A stretch of 6,789 bases of DNA from Actinomycetes bacterium (GTDB lineage: Bacteria > Actinomycetota > Actinomycetes > Actinomycetales > Cellulomonadaceae): the NCBI GenBank assembly GCA_023389545.1, contig JAEWEI010000110.1:1-6789 (forward strand), written 5' to 3'. The notes below the pieces were generated by a model, which was not told where the DNA came from, searched no databases, and worked only from the letters and a program-made list of their open reading frames with translations. The translations under genes were made by a program, and so were the position numbers. Each line of letters starts with the position of its first letter. Positions within the stretch are counted from its first letter, which is position 1. Positions 1 through 5,566 of this stretch are shown in pieces.

Positions 1-683
1 GGGGCGACCGCCTGTGTCATGTCGAGCCATGCGGGCGCCGTCTGCAGCCACACGACGGCCGACGCCGCCACCGACCACACGGTGGGAAGCAGGTAGTAGG
101 CGGCGATGGCCGCCGGGGTGCTCTGCAGCACCAGGCCGAACCCGACCCCCTGCGCGACGACGAGGACTTGCATGAGGGAGAAGCTGCCCAGCATGACCCA
201 GTCGAGTGCCCACGAGCCGTCCCCATGACGCAGCACGATGCCTGCGGCGTTAGCAGCGGCCCCTGTGACAACCGCGGCCGCGAAGCTCGCGAGGCCCAGC
301 GCGAGCGCCGCGAGCAGTTTCGCCAGCACGACCCGACCCCGGCGGGGCTCGAGCACGAAGGTGACCAGGCCTGTGCGCTGGGACCATTCCCCTGTGGCCG
401 CCAAGATGCCGATCACGGGCAGCAGCAGCATCTGCGGCATCGTGGCCATGACCGTCAGGTCCACGAACCGCAGGTCCGAGAGTGGCAGGTTCATCACCGT
501 CGGAGCCATGAACAGGACGGTCGAGCCCATGATCGCGATGAGCATCCACAGTCCAGCACGCGTGTCGACCAGCTTGCGGAGCTCGGCGTGCAGCGTCCGG
601 CCGAACGGCACGTCCGGCGGCCCGTCGAGGGGGCTCAGACCATGGGCTAGCGGGGATCGGCGCCGCGTCACGGTGCTGCTCAT
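1..683 (-). CDS. ABC-2 type exporter, membrane permease subunit (partial, C-terminus off the left edge)
   Basis: Reading the minus strand from the ATG at 683-681 gives 227 codons without a stop before the window edge. This is the membrane-spanning half of an ABC exporter, partner of the ATPase just upstream. The N-terminus is cytoplasmic and has a FGRTLHAELRKLVDTRAG stretch, the usual amphipathic lead-in of ABC-2 permeases. Hydrophobic segments follow at about residues 45-61, 80-97, 120-149, 162-186 and 190-213, as expected for a six-helix ABC-2 subunit missing its last helix. The GEWSQRTGLVTFVLEPRR stretch (residues 98-115) is a loop pattern I know from actinobacterial drug or lantibiotic-type ABC-2 permeases. 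The start overlaps the ATPase stop as ATGA, and GAGGTGG (minus strand of 688-694) is a good ribosome binding site at the right distance. The substrate cannot be read from the sequence; a hydrophobic drug, peptide or lipid is typical of the family. Confidence 0.88.
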   Translation of the reverse strand, partial: MSSTVTRRRSPLAHGLSPLDGPPDVPFGRTLHAELRKLVDTRAGLWMLIAIMGSTVLFMAPTVMNLPLSDLRFVDLTVMATMPQMLLLPVIGILAATGEWSQRTGLVTFVLEPRRGRVVLAKLLAALALGLASFAAAVVTGAAANAAGIVLRHGDGSWALDWVMLGSFSLMQVLVVAQGVGFGLVLQSTPAAIAAYYLLPTVWSVAASAVVWLQTAPAWLDMTQAVA

Positions 684-1579
684 GCCGCCACCTCGTCGCG
701 CGCGCTGTCGGCGGTGAGGTCGAGGAACAGTTGCTCGAGCCCGGTGCGCTCCGTGGGCGCCAGCCCTGTGACCACCACACCGAGCGACTGCGCGACGCTC
801 CCGACCTGGTCGGGGGACGCGGTCGTCGCGAGCCCTCCGCTGCGGTGGGGGGCCACCTCCAGGCCAGCCCTTCGCAGCCCTGTGGCGAGCGCCACGTCGT
901 CGCTGCTCGTCACGATCGAGCCCGTCGCCACGAGCAGCTGCTCCTTGGTCCCTTGCGCCACGACGCGTCCACGACTGACGACGACGAGGTCATCGGCAAC
1001 GGCCTCCATCTCGTGCAGCAGGTGCGAGGAGAGCAGGACGGTCCCGCCGTCCGACGCGAATTGCCGGAGCATCGAGCGCATCCACCGGATGCCGCCTGGG
1101 TCGAGACCATTCACCGGCTCGTCGAGCACGAGGGCCCGGGGATCGCCGAGCAAGGCGTTCGCGATGCCGAGCCGTTGGCGCATCCCGAGGGAGTAGTCGC
1201 GGACCCGCCGACGCCCCTCCTTCGCGGTCAGGCCGACGATGTCGAGCATCTCGTCGACCCGCAGCGCAGGCATGCCGGTGACGATGGCGCTGAGCCGCAG
1301 CGCCTCCCGTCCGGTGCGGCCGCCGTGCTGGGCCGAGGCGTCGAGCAGCACGCCGACCTGACGCCCGGGGTTGGGTAGCGCGGTGCAGGGCCTGCCGAAC
1401 AGCCTGACGGCGCCCGAGGTGGGCGCCGTCAGGCCGCACACCATCCGCATCGCTGTCGACTTCCCGGCGCCGTTCGGCCCGAGGAACCCGGTGATGCGCC
1501 CCGGCCGGACGGTGAAGGACACGTCGTCGACGGCCGTCACCTCGCCATACCTCTTGGTCAGTCTCTCCACGGTGATCAT
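680..1579 (-). CDS. ABC transporter ATP-binding protein (ABC-2 exporter)
   Basis: This cytoplasmic ATPase powers the permease encoded directly downstream. With the ATG at 1579 it has 299 residues; a GTG at 1588 would add three. Numbered from that GTG, the nucleotide-binding domain shows Walker A GPNGAGKST (37-45), the signature YSLGMRQRL (132-140), Walker B with the catalytic Glu and D-loop LVLDEPVNGLDP (153-164), and the switch His in SSH (187-189). The VGVLLDASAQHGGRTGREAL stretch (78-97) occupies the Q-loop region and is typical of actinobacterial relatives of the bacitracin/NatA type. The last 80 or so residues form the less conserved C-terminal extension common in this subgroup. I prefer the ATG because a GGGA lies 11 bases upstream of it but far too close to the GTG. 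The gene's TGA overlaps the permease ATG, so the two are translationally coupled. Function as an exporter ATPase is secure; substrate is unknown. Confidence 0.93.
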   Translation of the reverse strand: MITVERLTKRYGEVTAVDDVSFTVRPGRITGFLGPNGAGKSTAMRMVCGLTAPTSGAVRLFGRPCTALPNPGRQVGVLLDASAQHGGRTGREALRLSAIVTGMPALRVDEMLDIVGLTAKEGRRRVRDYSLGMRQRLGIANALLGDPRALVLDEPVNGLDPGGIRWMRSMLRQFASDGGTVLLSSHLLHEMEAVADDLVVVSRGRVVAQGTKEQLLVATGSIVTSSDDVALATGLRRAGLEVAPHRSGGLATTASPDQVGSVAQSLGVVVTGLAPTERTGLEQLFLDLTADSARDEVAA

Positions 1580-1719
1580 GACGGCCACATTCCCGTGGCT
1601 GTGCCGACCGCGGCATCGGCCGCAGGGAGCGCGCCGGTGCGACTTCGGTAGGGGGTCGGACCGTCACGCCGCACCTTGGGGCGGTACCCGCGGCGACCGC
1701 GTCCACCTACGGTTCACCC
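1580..1719. promoter_or_regulatory. Divergent intergenic region between exporter operon and two-component system
   Basis: This 140-base gap separates two divergent transcription units, so it must carry both promoters and is the natural target of the neighbouring response regulator. I see no convincing -35/-10 pair on either strand. It holds an inverted repeat GGTGCG (1636-1641) / CGCACC (1670-1675), enclosing a smaller GGTC-G-GACC element around 1655-1663; these are possible operator half-sites but are short enough to be chance. The kinase ATG has no Shine-Dalgarno, which fits a leaderless or near-leaderless actinobacterial transcript. Confidence 0.4.
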
Positions 1720-2901
1720 ATGTCCACCGTGCCGCCACCTCCACCTCCACCTGCGCCGCTGCGCAGGTGGGGCAGCGTGTGGCGTTACGTGGCGGCGGTC
1801 GCCCTGGGGTTCGTGCTGCTCGCGGCTGTCAGCGACGCGGCGCCGGCATCCGCGGAGGCGCTGGTCGGCCTCGACATCGGGCTCGGCGTCGTCGCCCTCG
1901 CCGTGATCCTGCCGCGCCGCCGGAGGTTCCCGCTGGCCACCGCCCTGACGCTCGCGATGGTCTCGGCGGTGTCGGCGTTCAGCCTCGGTGCGCTCGCGCT
2001 CGCGGTCGTGTCGCTCGCCACCCGGCAGCGGTGGCGCGAGATCGCCTGGGTGGGCGCGTTGTGCGTCGGGGCCCGGCCCGTGCACGAGCTCGTGGTCGGC
2101 GGGCCGCCGGACGCCTGGCGGATCCCCGCGCTGGTCGCGGTCGTGGGCTACGGCGGGTGCGTTGCGGTCGGGCTGTACGTGGGTGGCCGACGCGACCTCC
2201 TGGCGAGCCTGCAGGCACGCGCCCAGACGGCCGAGCGTGAGCAGGTGGCCCGCCTCGAGCAGGCCCGGACCGCAGAGCGGGCCGCGATCGCCCGGGAGAT
2301 GCACGACGTCCTGGCGCACCGCATCTCGCTGGTCGCCATGCACGCCGGCGGGCTCGCGTTCCGCACCGACCTGTCGCGTGAGGAGACGACGGCGACTGCG
2401 ACGATCATCCGCGACAACGCGCACCTGGCCCTGACCGAGCTGCGCGAGGTGCTCGGGGTGCTGCGCGCCGACGGCCCGGCCGGTGACCCGGACCGCCCGC
2501 AGCCCACCCTCGCGGCGCTGGCCGAGCTGCTCGACGAGGCCCGCGCCGCGGGGAGCGACGTGACGTGCGACGTGGCGCCTGCGGTCGCCGAACATCTCAA
2601 CACGCTGCCCACGACGACGAGCCGCCACGCCTACCGGATCCTCCAGGAGGTGCTCACCAACGCGCGCAAGCACGCCCCGGGCACTCCCATCCGGCTGTGC
2701 GTGGCGGGCAGGGCCGGGGATCGGGTCACGCTCACGGCGCACAACCCGGCCCTCGCCCACAGCGGTGCGGGCCTGCCCGGGTCGGGCGTCGGGCTCACAG
2801 GGCTGGTCGAACGTGCCCAGCTCGCGGGTGGCGAGCTGACGCACGGGGTGGACCGTGCCGGTGCGTTCGCCGTGAGAGCGTGGCTGCCGTGGCCCACCTG
2901 A
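1720..2901 (+). CDS. DesK/NarX-type sensor histidine kinase
   Basis: A 393-residue membrane-bound sensor kinase that autophosphorylates on His and passes the phosphate to the regulator encoded next. The N-terminus has a run of seven prolines (residues 5-11), then hydrophobic segments at about 23-40, 49-64, 72-100, 108-126 and 136-155 with almost no extracytoplasmic loop, as in intramembrane-sensing kinases. A coiled-coil linker (about 160-190) leads to the HisKA_3 dimerisation domain, AAIAREMHDVLAHRISLVAM (188-207), with phospho-acceptor His195. The HATPase_c domain shows the N-box QEVLTNARKHAP (309-320) and the G-box GSGVGLTGLVERA (354-366). No other in-frame start fits better than the ATG at 1720, although it lacks a visible ribosome binding site. 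It is divergent from the ABC exporter and overlaps or nearly abuts the regulator. The ligand is unknown; membrane damage or the exported compound is a reasonable inference from context. Confidence 0.93.
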   Translation: MSTVPPPPPPPAPLRRWGSVWRYVAAVALGFVLLAAVSDAAPASAEALVGLDIGLGVVALAVILPRRRRFPLATALTLAMVSAVSAFSLGALALAVVSLATRQRWREIAWVGALCVGARPVHELVVGGPPDAWRIPALVAVVGYGGCVAVGLYVGGRRDLLASLQARAQTAEREQVARLEQARTAERAAIAREMHDVLAHRISLVAMHAGGLAFRTDLSREETTATATIIRDNAHLALTELREVLGVLRADGPAGDPDRPQPTLAALAELLDEARAAGSDVTCDVAPAVAEHLNTLPTTTSRHAYRILQEVLTNARKHAPGTPIRLCVAGRAGDRVTLTAHNPALAHSGAGLPGSGVGLTGLVERAQLAGGELTHGVDRAGAFAVRAWLPWPT

Positions 2902-2933
2902 CACCTGGCGCGAGCGCCCTCCCGACCGGCCCA

Positions 2934-3607
2934 GTGCGCGCCGGAGGCCCGGTCAGGCTCGTCCTCGTCGACGACGACCCGCTGGTCCGGGCGGGGCTGC
3001 GGCTCATCCTGGGCGGTGACCCCGGGATCGAGATCGTGGGCGAGGCCGCCGATGGGCACGGCGCCGTGTCGGTGGTGCGCGAACGGCGCCCGGACGTCGT
3101 GCTCATGGACATCCGGATGCCGCGCCTCGACGGGCTCGCCGCGACCGAGCAGGTCCTGGCCATCCAGCCGGCCTGCACGTGATCGTGCTGACCACGTTCG
3201 ACGCCGACGAGATGGTGCTGCGGGCCCTGCGGGCTGGTGCGAGCGGCTTCCTGCTCAAGGACACACCACCCGAGCAGATCGTCGCGGCGGTGCGCGCGGT
3301 CGCGGTCGGGCGGCCCATGCTCTCGCCGAGCATCGCGGCCCAGCTCATCGCGCGGGTCGCCTCCGATCCGTCGCGTGAGCGCACCCAGCAGGCGAAGGCC
3401 CGGCTGGACCGCCTGACGGAGCGTGAGCGTGAGGTCGCGCTCGCCATCGGCCAGGGCCTGTCCAACGCGGAGATCGCACAACTGCTCCACATGAGCATCC
3501 CGACCGTGAAGTCCCACGTCGGGCGCCTGTTCACCAAGCTCGACCTCGACAACCGCGTCCAGATCGCCCTGTGCGCCCACGACGCAGGCCTCGTCGCCCC
3601 GGCGTGA
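2934..3607 (+). pseudogene. NarL/FixJ-family response regulator, disrupted by a frameshift in the receiver domain
   Basis: Partner of the preceding kinase, but the reading frame is broken. The first part, read from a GTG at 2934 (GTGs at 2889 and 2880 are alternatives that overlap the kinase end), encodes VRLVLVDDDPLVRAGL with the acidic pocket and VVLMDIRMPRLDG with phospho-acceptor Asp (residue 59), then stops at TGA 3180-3182. The rest lies one frame back from a GTG at 3179: VIVLTTFDADE with the conserved Thr, GASGFLLKDTPP with the conserved Lys, then a LuxR-type helix-turn-helix, LTEREREVALAIGQGLSNAE and IPTVKSHVGRLFTKL, ending at 3605-3607. Joined, the parts make a normal regulator of roughly 220 residues; one base appears to be missing near 3173-3175. 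As read, the phosphorylation pocket is split between two products. It may be a true inactivating mutation, a sequencing error, or a coupled pair of fragments. Family assignment is certain, functional state is not. Confidence 0.88.
3170..3182 (+). other. Frameshift junction with GTGA stop/start overlap
   Basis: The upstream frame ends AIQPACT and then TGA at 3180-3182; the downstream frame starts with GTG at 3179-3181, making a four-base GTGA overlap. Reading the downstream frame backwards gives LHVIVLTTF, and the normal family pattern at this point is a few residues, then a short His/Arg-Val-Ile/Val-Val-Leu-Thr strand. Adding a single base before TGCAC (about 3173-3175) restores a continuous receiver between helix 3 and strand 4. 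No X-XXY-YYZ slippery heptamer is present, so programmed -1 frameshifting is not supported. Confidence 0.8.
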
Positions 3608-3636
3608 CGTCGGCGGGAAGGGTGTCGTCGCCGACG
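3608..3636 (+). terminator. GC-rich hairpin after the response regulator, candidate terminator
   Basis: A perfect 8-bp inverted repeat, CGTCGGCG (3608-3615) and CGCCGACG (3629-3636), with a 13-base loop, starts on the base right after the regulator stop codon. There is no U-tract, which is common for hairpin terminators in high-GC actinobacteria. Its position at the end of the two-component unit suggests transcription termination or mRNA 3'-end protection; the role is inferred. Confidence 0.42.
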
Positions 3637-3643
3637 AGCGGCG

Positions 3644-3708
3644 ATCGGGTGAGAGAAACGCCCATCCGGGTGTCAATCACCCGATACCTCCGCGCCGCGC
3701 TGTCGGGT
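3644..3708. repeat. Cluster of CGGGT(G)/CACCCG inverted repeats in the gap before the pilin-like gene
   Basis: A perfect 9-bp inverted repeat, ATCGGGTGA (3644-3652) and TCACCCGAT (3677-3685), has a 24-base spacer. Within it, CGGGTG (3667-3672) can instead pair with CACCCG (3678-3683) across only five bases, and ACCCGA (3679-3684) can also pair with TCGGGT (3703-3708). One CACCCGA element therefore has three possible partners. Mutually exclusive pairing of this kind could serve as an operator array or an RNA switch upstream of the gene at 3791. The repeats are directly visible; any function is inference, and I could not match the region to a riboswitch class I know. Confidence 0.5.
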
Positions 3709-3790
3709 ATGCGAAGTTCATCCGATCCGGCGCGTGGGCGACCAGTGGGTGCGGGACGTCCGCGCCACCCCGCGCCGAACGGGGAGCGCG

Positions 3791-4255
3791 ATGCGGGCAC
3801 GTTCGGTGCTGTTCAGCCTGGTCGCGGTCATCGGCATCGCGGCGATGGCGCCCGCCTCGGTGCGCTCGGCGCCGGCGGCGCTCCTCGGCCCGGCGTATGA
3901 CGCGTCGACGGCCGCGAGCGTGCGGAACCTCGTGGTGGCGATGCACTCGGCACTGCTGTTCGACGACGAGGCGCCGGTGGCGACAGCGGAGGACCTCGCC
4001 GAGTGGGGCTGGACGCCGGGGGAGCACCTGGCGGTGCAAATCTGGGTCGCCGGGGACGACTTCCGGGTCGAGGCCCAGGATGTGCGGCCCGGCGCCAGTC
4101 GCTTCGCGTACTCGTCGGCCACGTCTATGAGCTTTGAGGTGGCCGGCATCGGAGCGGTGGCGCGGGTGGATGGCTCCCGATCCGGCCTGCGTCCCGATGC
4201 CCCGGGCGTCATCCTCACCCGGGTCGCGGCGCTGCCCCCGGCTCCCTCGGCCTGA
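3791..4255 (+). CDS. Small exported protein of unknown function, pilin-like mature domain
   Basis: A 154-residue protein from the ATG at 3791, chosen over an upstream in-frame GTG at 3734 because GGGGAG sits at 3781-3786 and because this start places a signal or anchor directly at the N-terminus. Arg residues at 2 and 4 precede a hydrophobic stretch, SVLFSLVAVIGIAAMA (5-20), followed by Ala/Pro-rich sequence with a possible signal peptidase site near SVRSA (23-27). From residue 40 the pattern ASVRNLVVAMHSALLF, a short variable segment, DLAEWGWTPGEHLAVQIWV and FRVEAQDV, ending FAYSSATS, mirrors the helix-loop-strand layout of small actinobacterial type IV pilins (Tyr/Trp-x-Pro turn, then beta strands). 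The canonical Gly-Phe-x-x-x-Glu prepilin motif is absent, and no pilus assembly gene is in the window. I do not recognise a named family. It stands alone, after the repeat cluster and convergent with the phosphoesterase gene. Confidence 0.72.
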   Translation: MRARSVLFSLVAVIGIAAMAPASVRSAPAALLGPAYDASTAASVRNLVVAMHSALLFDDEAPVATAEDLAEWGWTPGEHLAVQIWVAGDDFRVEAQDVRPGASRFAYSSATSMSFEVAGIGAVARVDGSRSGLRPDAPGVILTRVAALPPAPSA

Positions 4256-4307
4256 CTCGCCACCTCATGCCGGCCGCCGCCAGGCTGAGCCGCCGCCCGG
4301 GCCGATG

Positions 4308-4820
4308 TCAGCGCACGATGCGGTGCAGCTCGACGTCGCGCAGGCCGCCTGACGCGATGGTCGCCGTCATGTACGTGCAGTGCGGCTGCCGCCGGCGGTC
4401 GGTCGGCGAGCCCGGGTTGAGCAGGCGCATGCCGCCGGGTGTGACCGTGTCCCACGGGATGTGGCTGTGCCCGAACACCAGGCAGTCGACGTCCGGGTGC
4501 GCCACGTCGGCGCGCTGCTCCCGACCGGTGGCGGGGCCCGTCTCGTGGACCACGGCGAGCCGCACCCCGTCGAGCTCGATGCGGCCGACCAGCGGCAGCC
4601 GCTCCCGCAGCGCCTCGCGGTCGTTGTTGCCGTAGCAGGCGACCAGGCGCCGGGCCCGCTGCTCTAGCGCGTCGAGCAGGCTGACGTCGACCCAGTCGCC
4701 GGCGTGGACCACGACGTCGGCGGAGTCGACGGCAGCCCAGACCTCGTCGGGCAGATCCCGCGCGCGCTTCGGGACGTGGGTGTCGGCGAGCAGCAGGAGC
4801 CGGACGGGCGCAGGCGTCAT
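4308..4820 (-). CDS. YfcE/MJ0936-family metallophosphoesterase
   Basis: A 170-residue cytoplasmic phosphoesterase of the calcineurin-like fold, close to the usual family length of 160-180. The two-metal site is complete: DTH (13-15), GD (41-42), GNND (64-67), His92 in VVHE, and GHSH (117-120), followed by NPGS (135-138), which is characteristic of the YfcE/Vps29-like group. Relatives hydrolyse phosphodiesters such as bis-pNPP or 2',3'-cyclic nucleotides with manganese, but the physiological substrate is generally unknown. The ATG at 4820 is preceded by AGGA seven bases upstream on the minus strand, which supports this start. The gene is convergent with the pilin-like gene (52-base gap) and divergent from the acyltransferase gene (83-base gap), so it is probably transcribed alone. 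Nothing is missing or odd in the catalytic motifs. Confidence 0.9.
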   Translation of the reverse strand: MTPAPVRLLLLADTHVPKRARDLPDEVWAAVDSADVVVHAGDWVDVSLLDALEQRARRLVACYGNNDREALRERLPLVGRIELDGVRLAVVHETGPATGREQRADVAHPDVDCLVFGHSHIPWDTVTPGGMRLLNPGSPTDRRRQPHCTYMTATIASGGLRDVELHRIVR

Positions 4821-4903
4821 GTCCCTGTCCTACCGCACGTCACCCGGCGCTCGTCCCGCGAGTCCGGGGGTTCGCTGCTTACCATCCCCTCTGTGATGAG
4901 CCG
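4821..4903. promoter_or_regulatory. Short divergent intergenic region (phosphoesterase / acyltransferase)
   Basis: These 83 bases separate two divergent genes and so should contain a promoter for each. TACCAT at 4880-4885 fits the actinobacterial TAnnnT -10 consensus and would start transcription about a dozen bases before the acyltransferase ATG, which itself lacks a good ribosome binding site. I found no matching -35. The AGGA ribosome binding site of the phosphoesterase gene lies at its left end on the minus strand. Confidence 0.33.
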
Positions 4904-5494
4904 ATGAGGATCCAGCGCGCCCTGGCCCGCGCCTTCTGGTCAGTCAGCCGCTGGCGGCTGCGCAAGGCGCAGCTCCCCGACGACGGTGTCGGCATCCTGA
5001 TCGGGGCCCCGCACACCTCCAACTGGGACTTCATCCTGATGCTGGCGATCGCGTGGGCACACGGGCTGAAGGTCCGCTACCTGGGCAAGCACTCGCTGTT
5101 CGCCCCGCCGTTCGGCTGGGTGATGCGGGCCCTGGGCGGCATTCCCGTGGACCGCCGCAACCCGCAGGGGCTGGTGGACGACCTGATCGGCCGGGTGCGC
5201 GCCGGGGAGCTCTTCTACCTGGTCATCACGCCTGAGGGGACCCGCAGCAAGGGCGAGTACTGGAAGTCGGGCTTCTACCGGGTCGCCTATGAGACCGGGC
5301 TGCCTGTCACCTTGGGCTTCGTGGACCGCACCACCATGACGGCGGGCCTGGGCGAGACGCTGCGCCTCACCGGCGATGTCGCCGCGGACATGGACCGGGT
5401 GCGCGCGTTCTACGCGGACAAGGCCGGTTTCGACCCGGCCCGTCGCACGGAGCCCCGCCTGCGAGACGAGTCCAGCATGCCGACGTCGGACTGA
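4904..5494 (+). CDS. PlsC-type lysophospholipid (1-acylglycerol-3-phosphate) acyltransferase
   Basis: A 196-residue acyltransferase of the LPLAT superfamily, which transfers a fatty acyl chain from acyl-CoA or acyl-ACP to a lysophospholipid or related acceptor at the cytoplasmic membrane face. Motif I is HTSNWD (residues 37-42), giving the catalytic H-x4-D pair; GKHSLF (61-66) and the motif GGIPVDR (78-84) follow; motif III TPEGTRS (109-115) binds the acceptor phosphate; and the GLPVTLGFV strand (132-140) matches motif IV. The APHTSNWDF form of motif I and the short length mark a small soluble or peripherally bound subgroup, not the classic PlsC with its N-terminal helix; hydrophobicity is modest at about 43-52. 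The ATG at 4904 is the only reasonable start, though its Shine-Dalgarno is poor. It is followed after 72 bases by the tryptophan synthase-like gene on the same strand. Exact acceptor is unknown; essential motifs are intact. Confidence 0.9.
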   Translation: MRIQRALARAFWSVSRWRLRKAQLPDDGVGILIGAPHTSNWDFILMLAIAWAHGLKVRYLGKHSLFAPPFGWVMRALGGIPVDRRNPQGLVDDLIGRVRAGELFYLVITPEGTRSKGEYWKSGFYRVAYETGLPVTLGFVDRTTMTAGLGETLRLTGDVAADMDRVRAFYADKAGFDPARRTEPRLRDESSMPTSD

Positions 5495-5525
5495 TCTACG
5501 CTCCGGCTGGGACCTCCCCGCACCA

Positions 5526-5548
5526 CCGCACGATTCCCCCCGCACGAT
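5526..5548. repeat. Two 9-base direct repeats CCGCACGAT upstream of the trpB2-like gene
   Basis: CCGCACGAT occurs at 5526-5534 and again at 5540-5548, a 14-base period, ending a few bases before the ribosome binding site of the next gene. Tandem sites of this size can be protein-binding half-sites, but two copies in GC-rich DNA can also arise by duplication. Function is not shown by the sequence. Confidence 0.4.
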
Positions 5549-5566
5549 CAGAAGGACGGGACAGCA

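Noticed and set aside
250..780. A minus-strand open frame covering the ATPase/permease junction in another frame
   Set aside because: The permease frame from 683 has clear membrane segments and the ATGA overlap; this alternative is low-complexity Arg/Pro/Ala sequence.
1714..2904. A 396-codon open frame on the minus strand opposite the histidine kinase
   Set aside because: It is a GC-rich antisense shadow: Arg/Gly/His-rich with no recognisable domain, while the plus strand has complete kinase motifs.
3170..3182. Programmed -1 ribosomal frameshift in the response regulator
   Set aside because: No slippery heptamer at the junction; a simple one-base deletion explains it better.
3653..3720. Possible sigma-28 (flagellar/WhiG-type) promoter, because CCCGATA resembles the GCCGATAA -10 box
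   Set aside because: No TAAA/TCAA box at the required spacing of about 15 bases upstream, so the resemblance is not supported.
3640..3790. Cyclic-di-GMP riboswitch upstream of a pilin-like gene
   Set aside because: The conserved GEMM-type core elements (such as CACGCACAGGGCAAACC and the tetraloop/receptor) are absent.
4256..4307. Bidirectional terminator between the convergent pilin-like and phosphoesterase genes
   Set aside because: Only weak stems are visible (CGGCC/GGCCG, 5 bp with a long loop), which is not more than expected in such GC-rich sequence.
5495..5566. Promoter with a TACGCT -10 box (5497-5502) for the trpB2-like gene
   Set aside because: No acceptable -35 at 16-19 bases upstream; a TAnnnT match alone is too weak.
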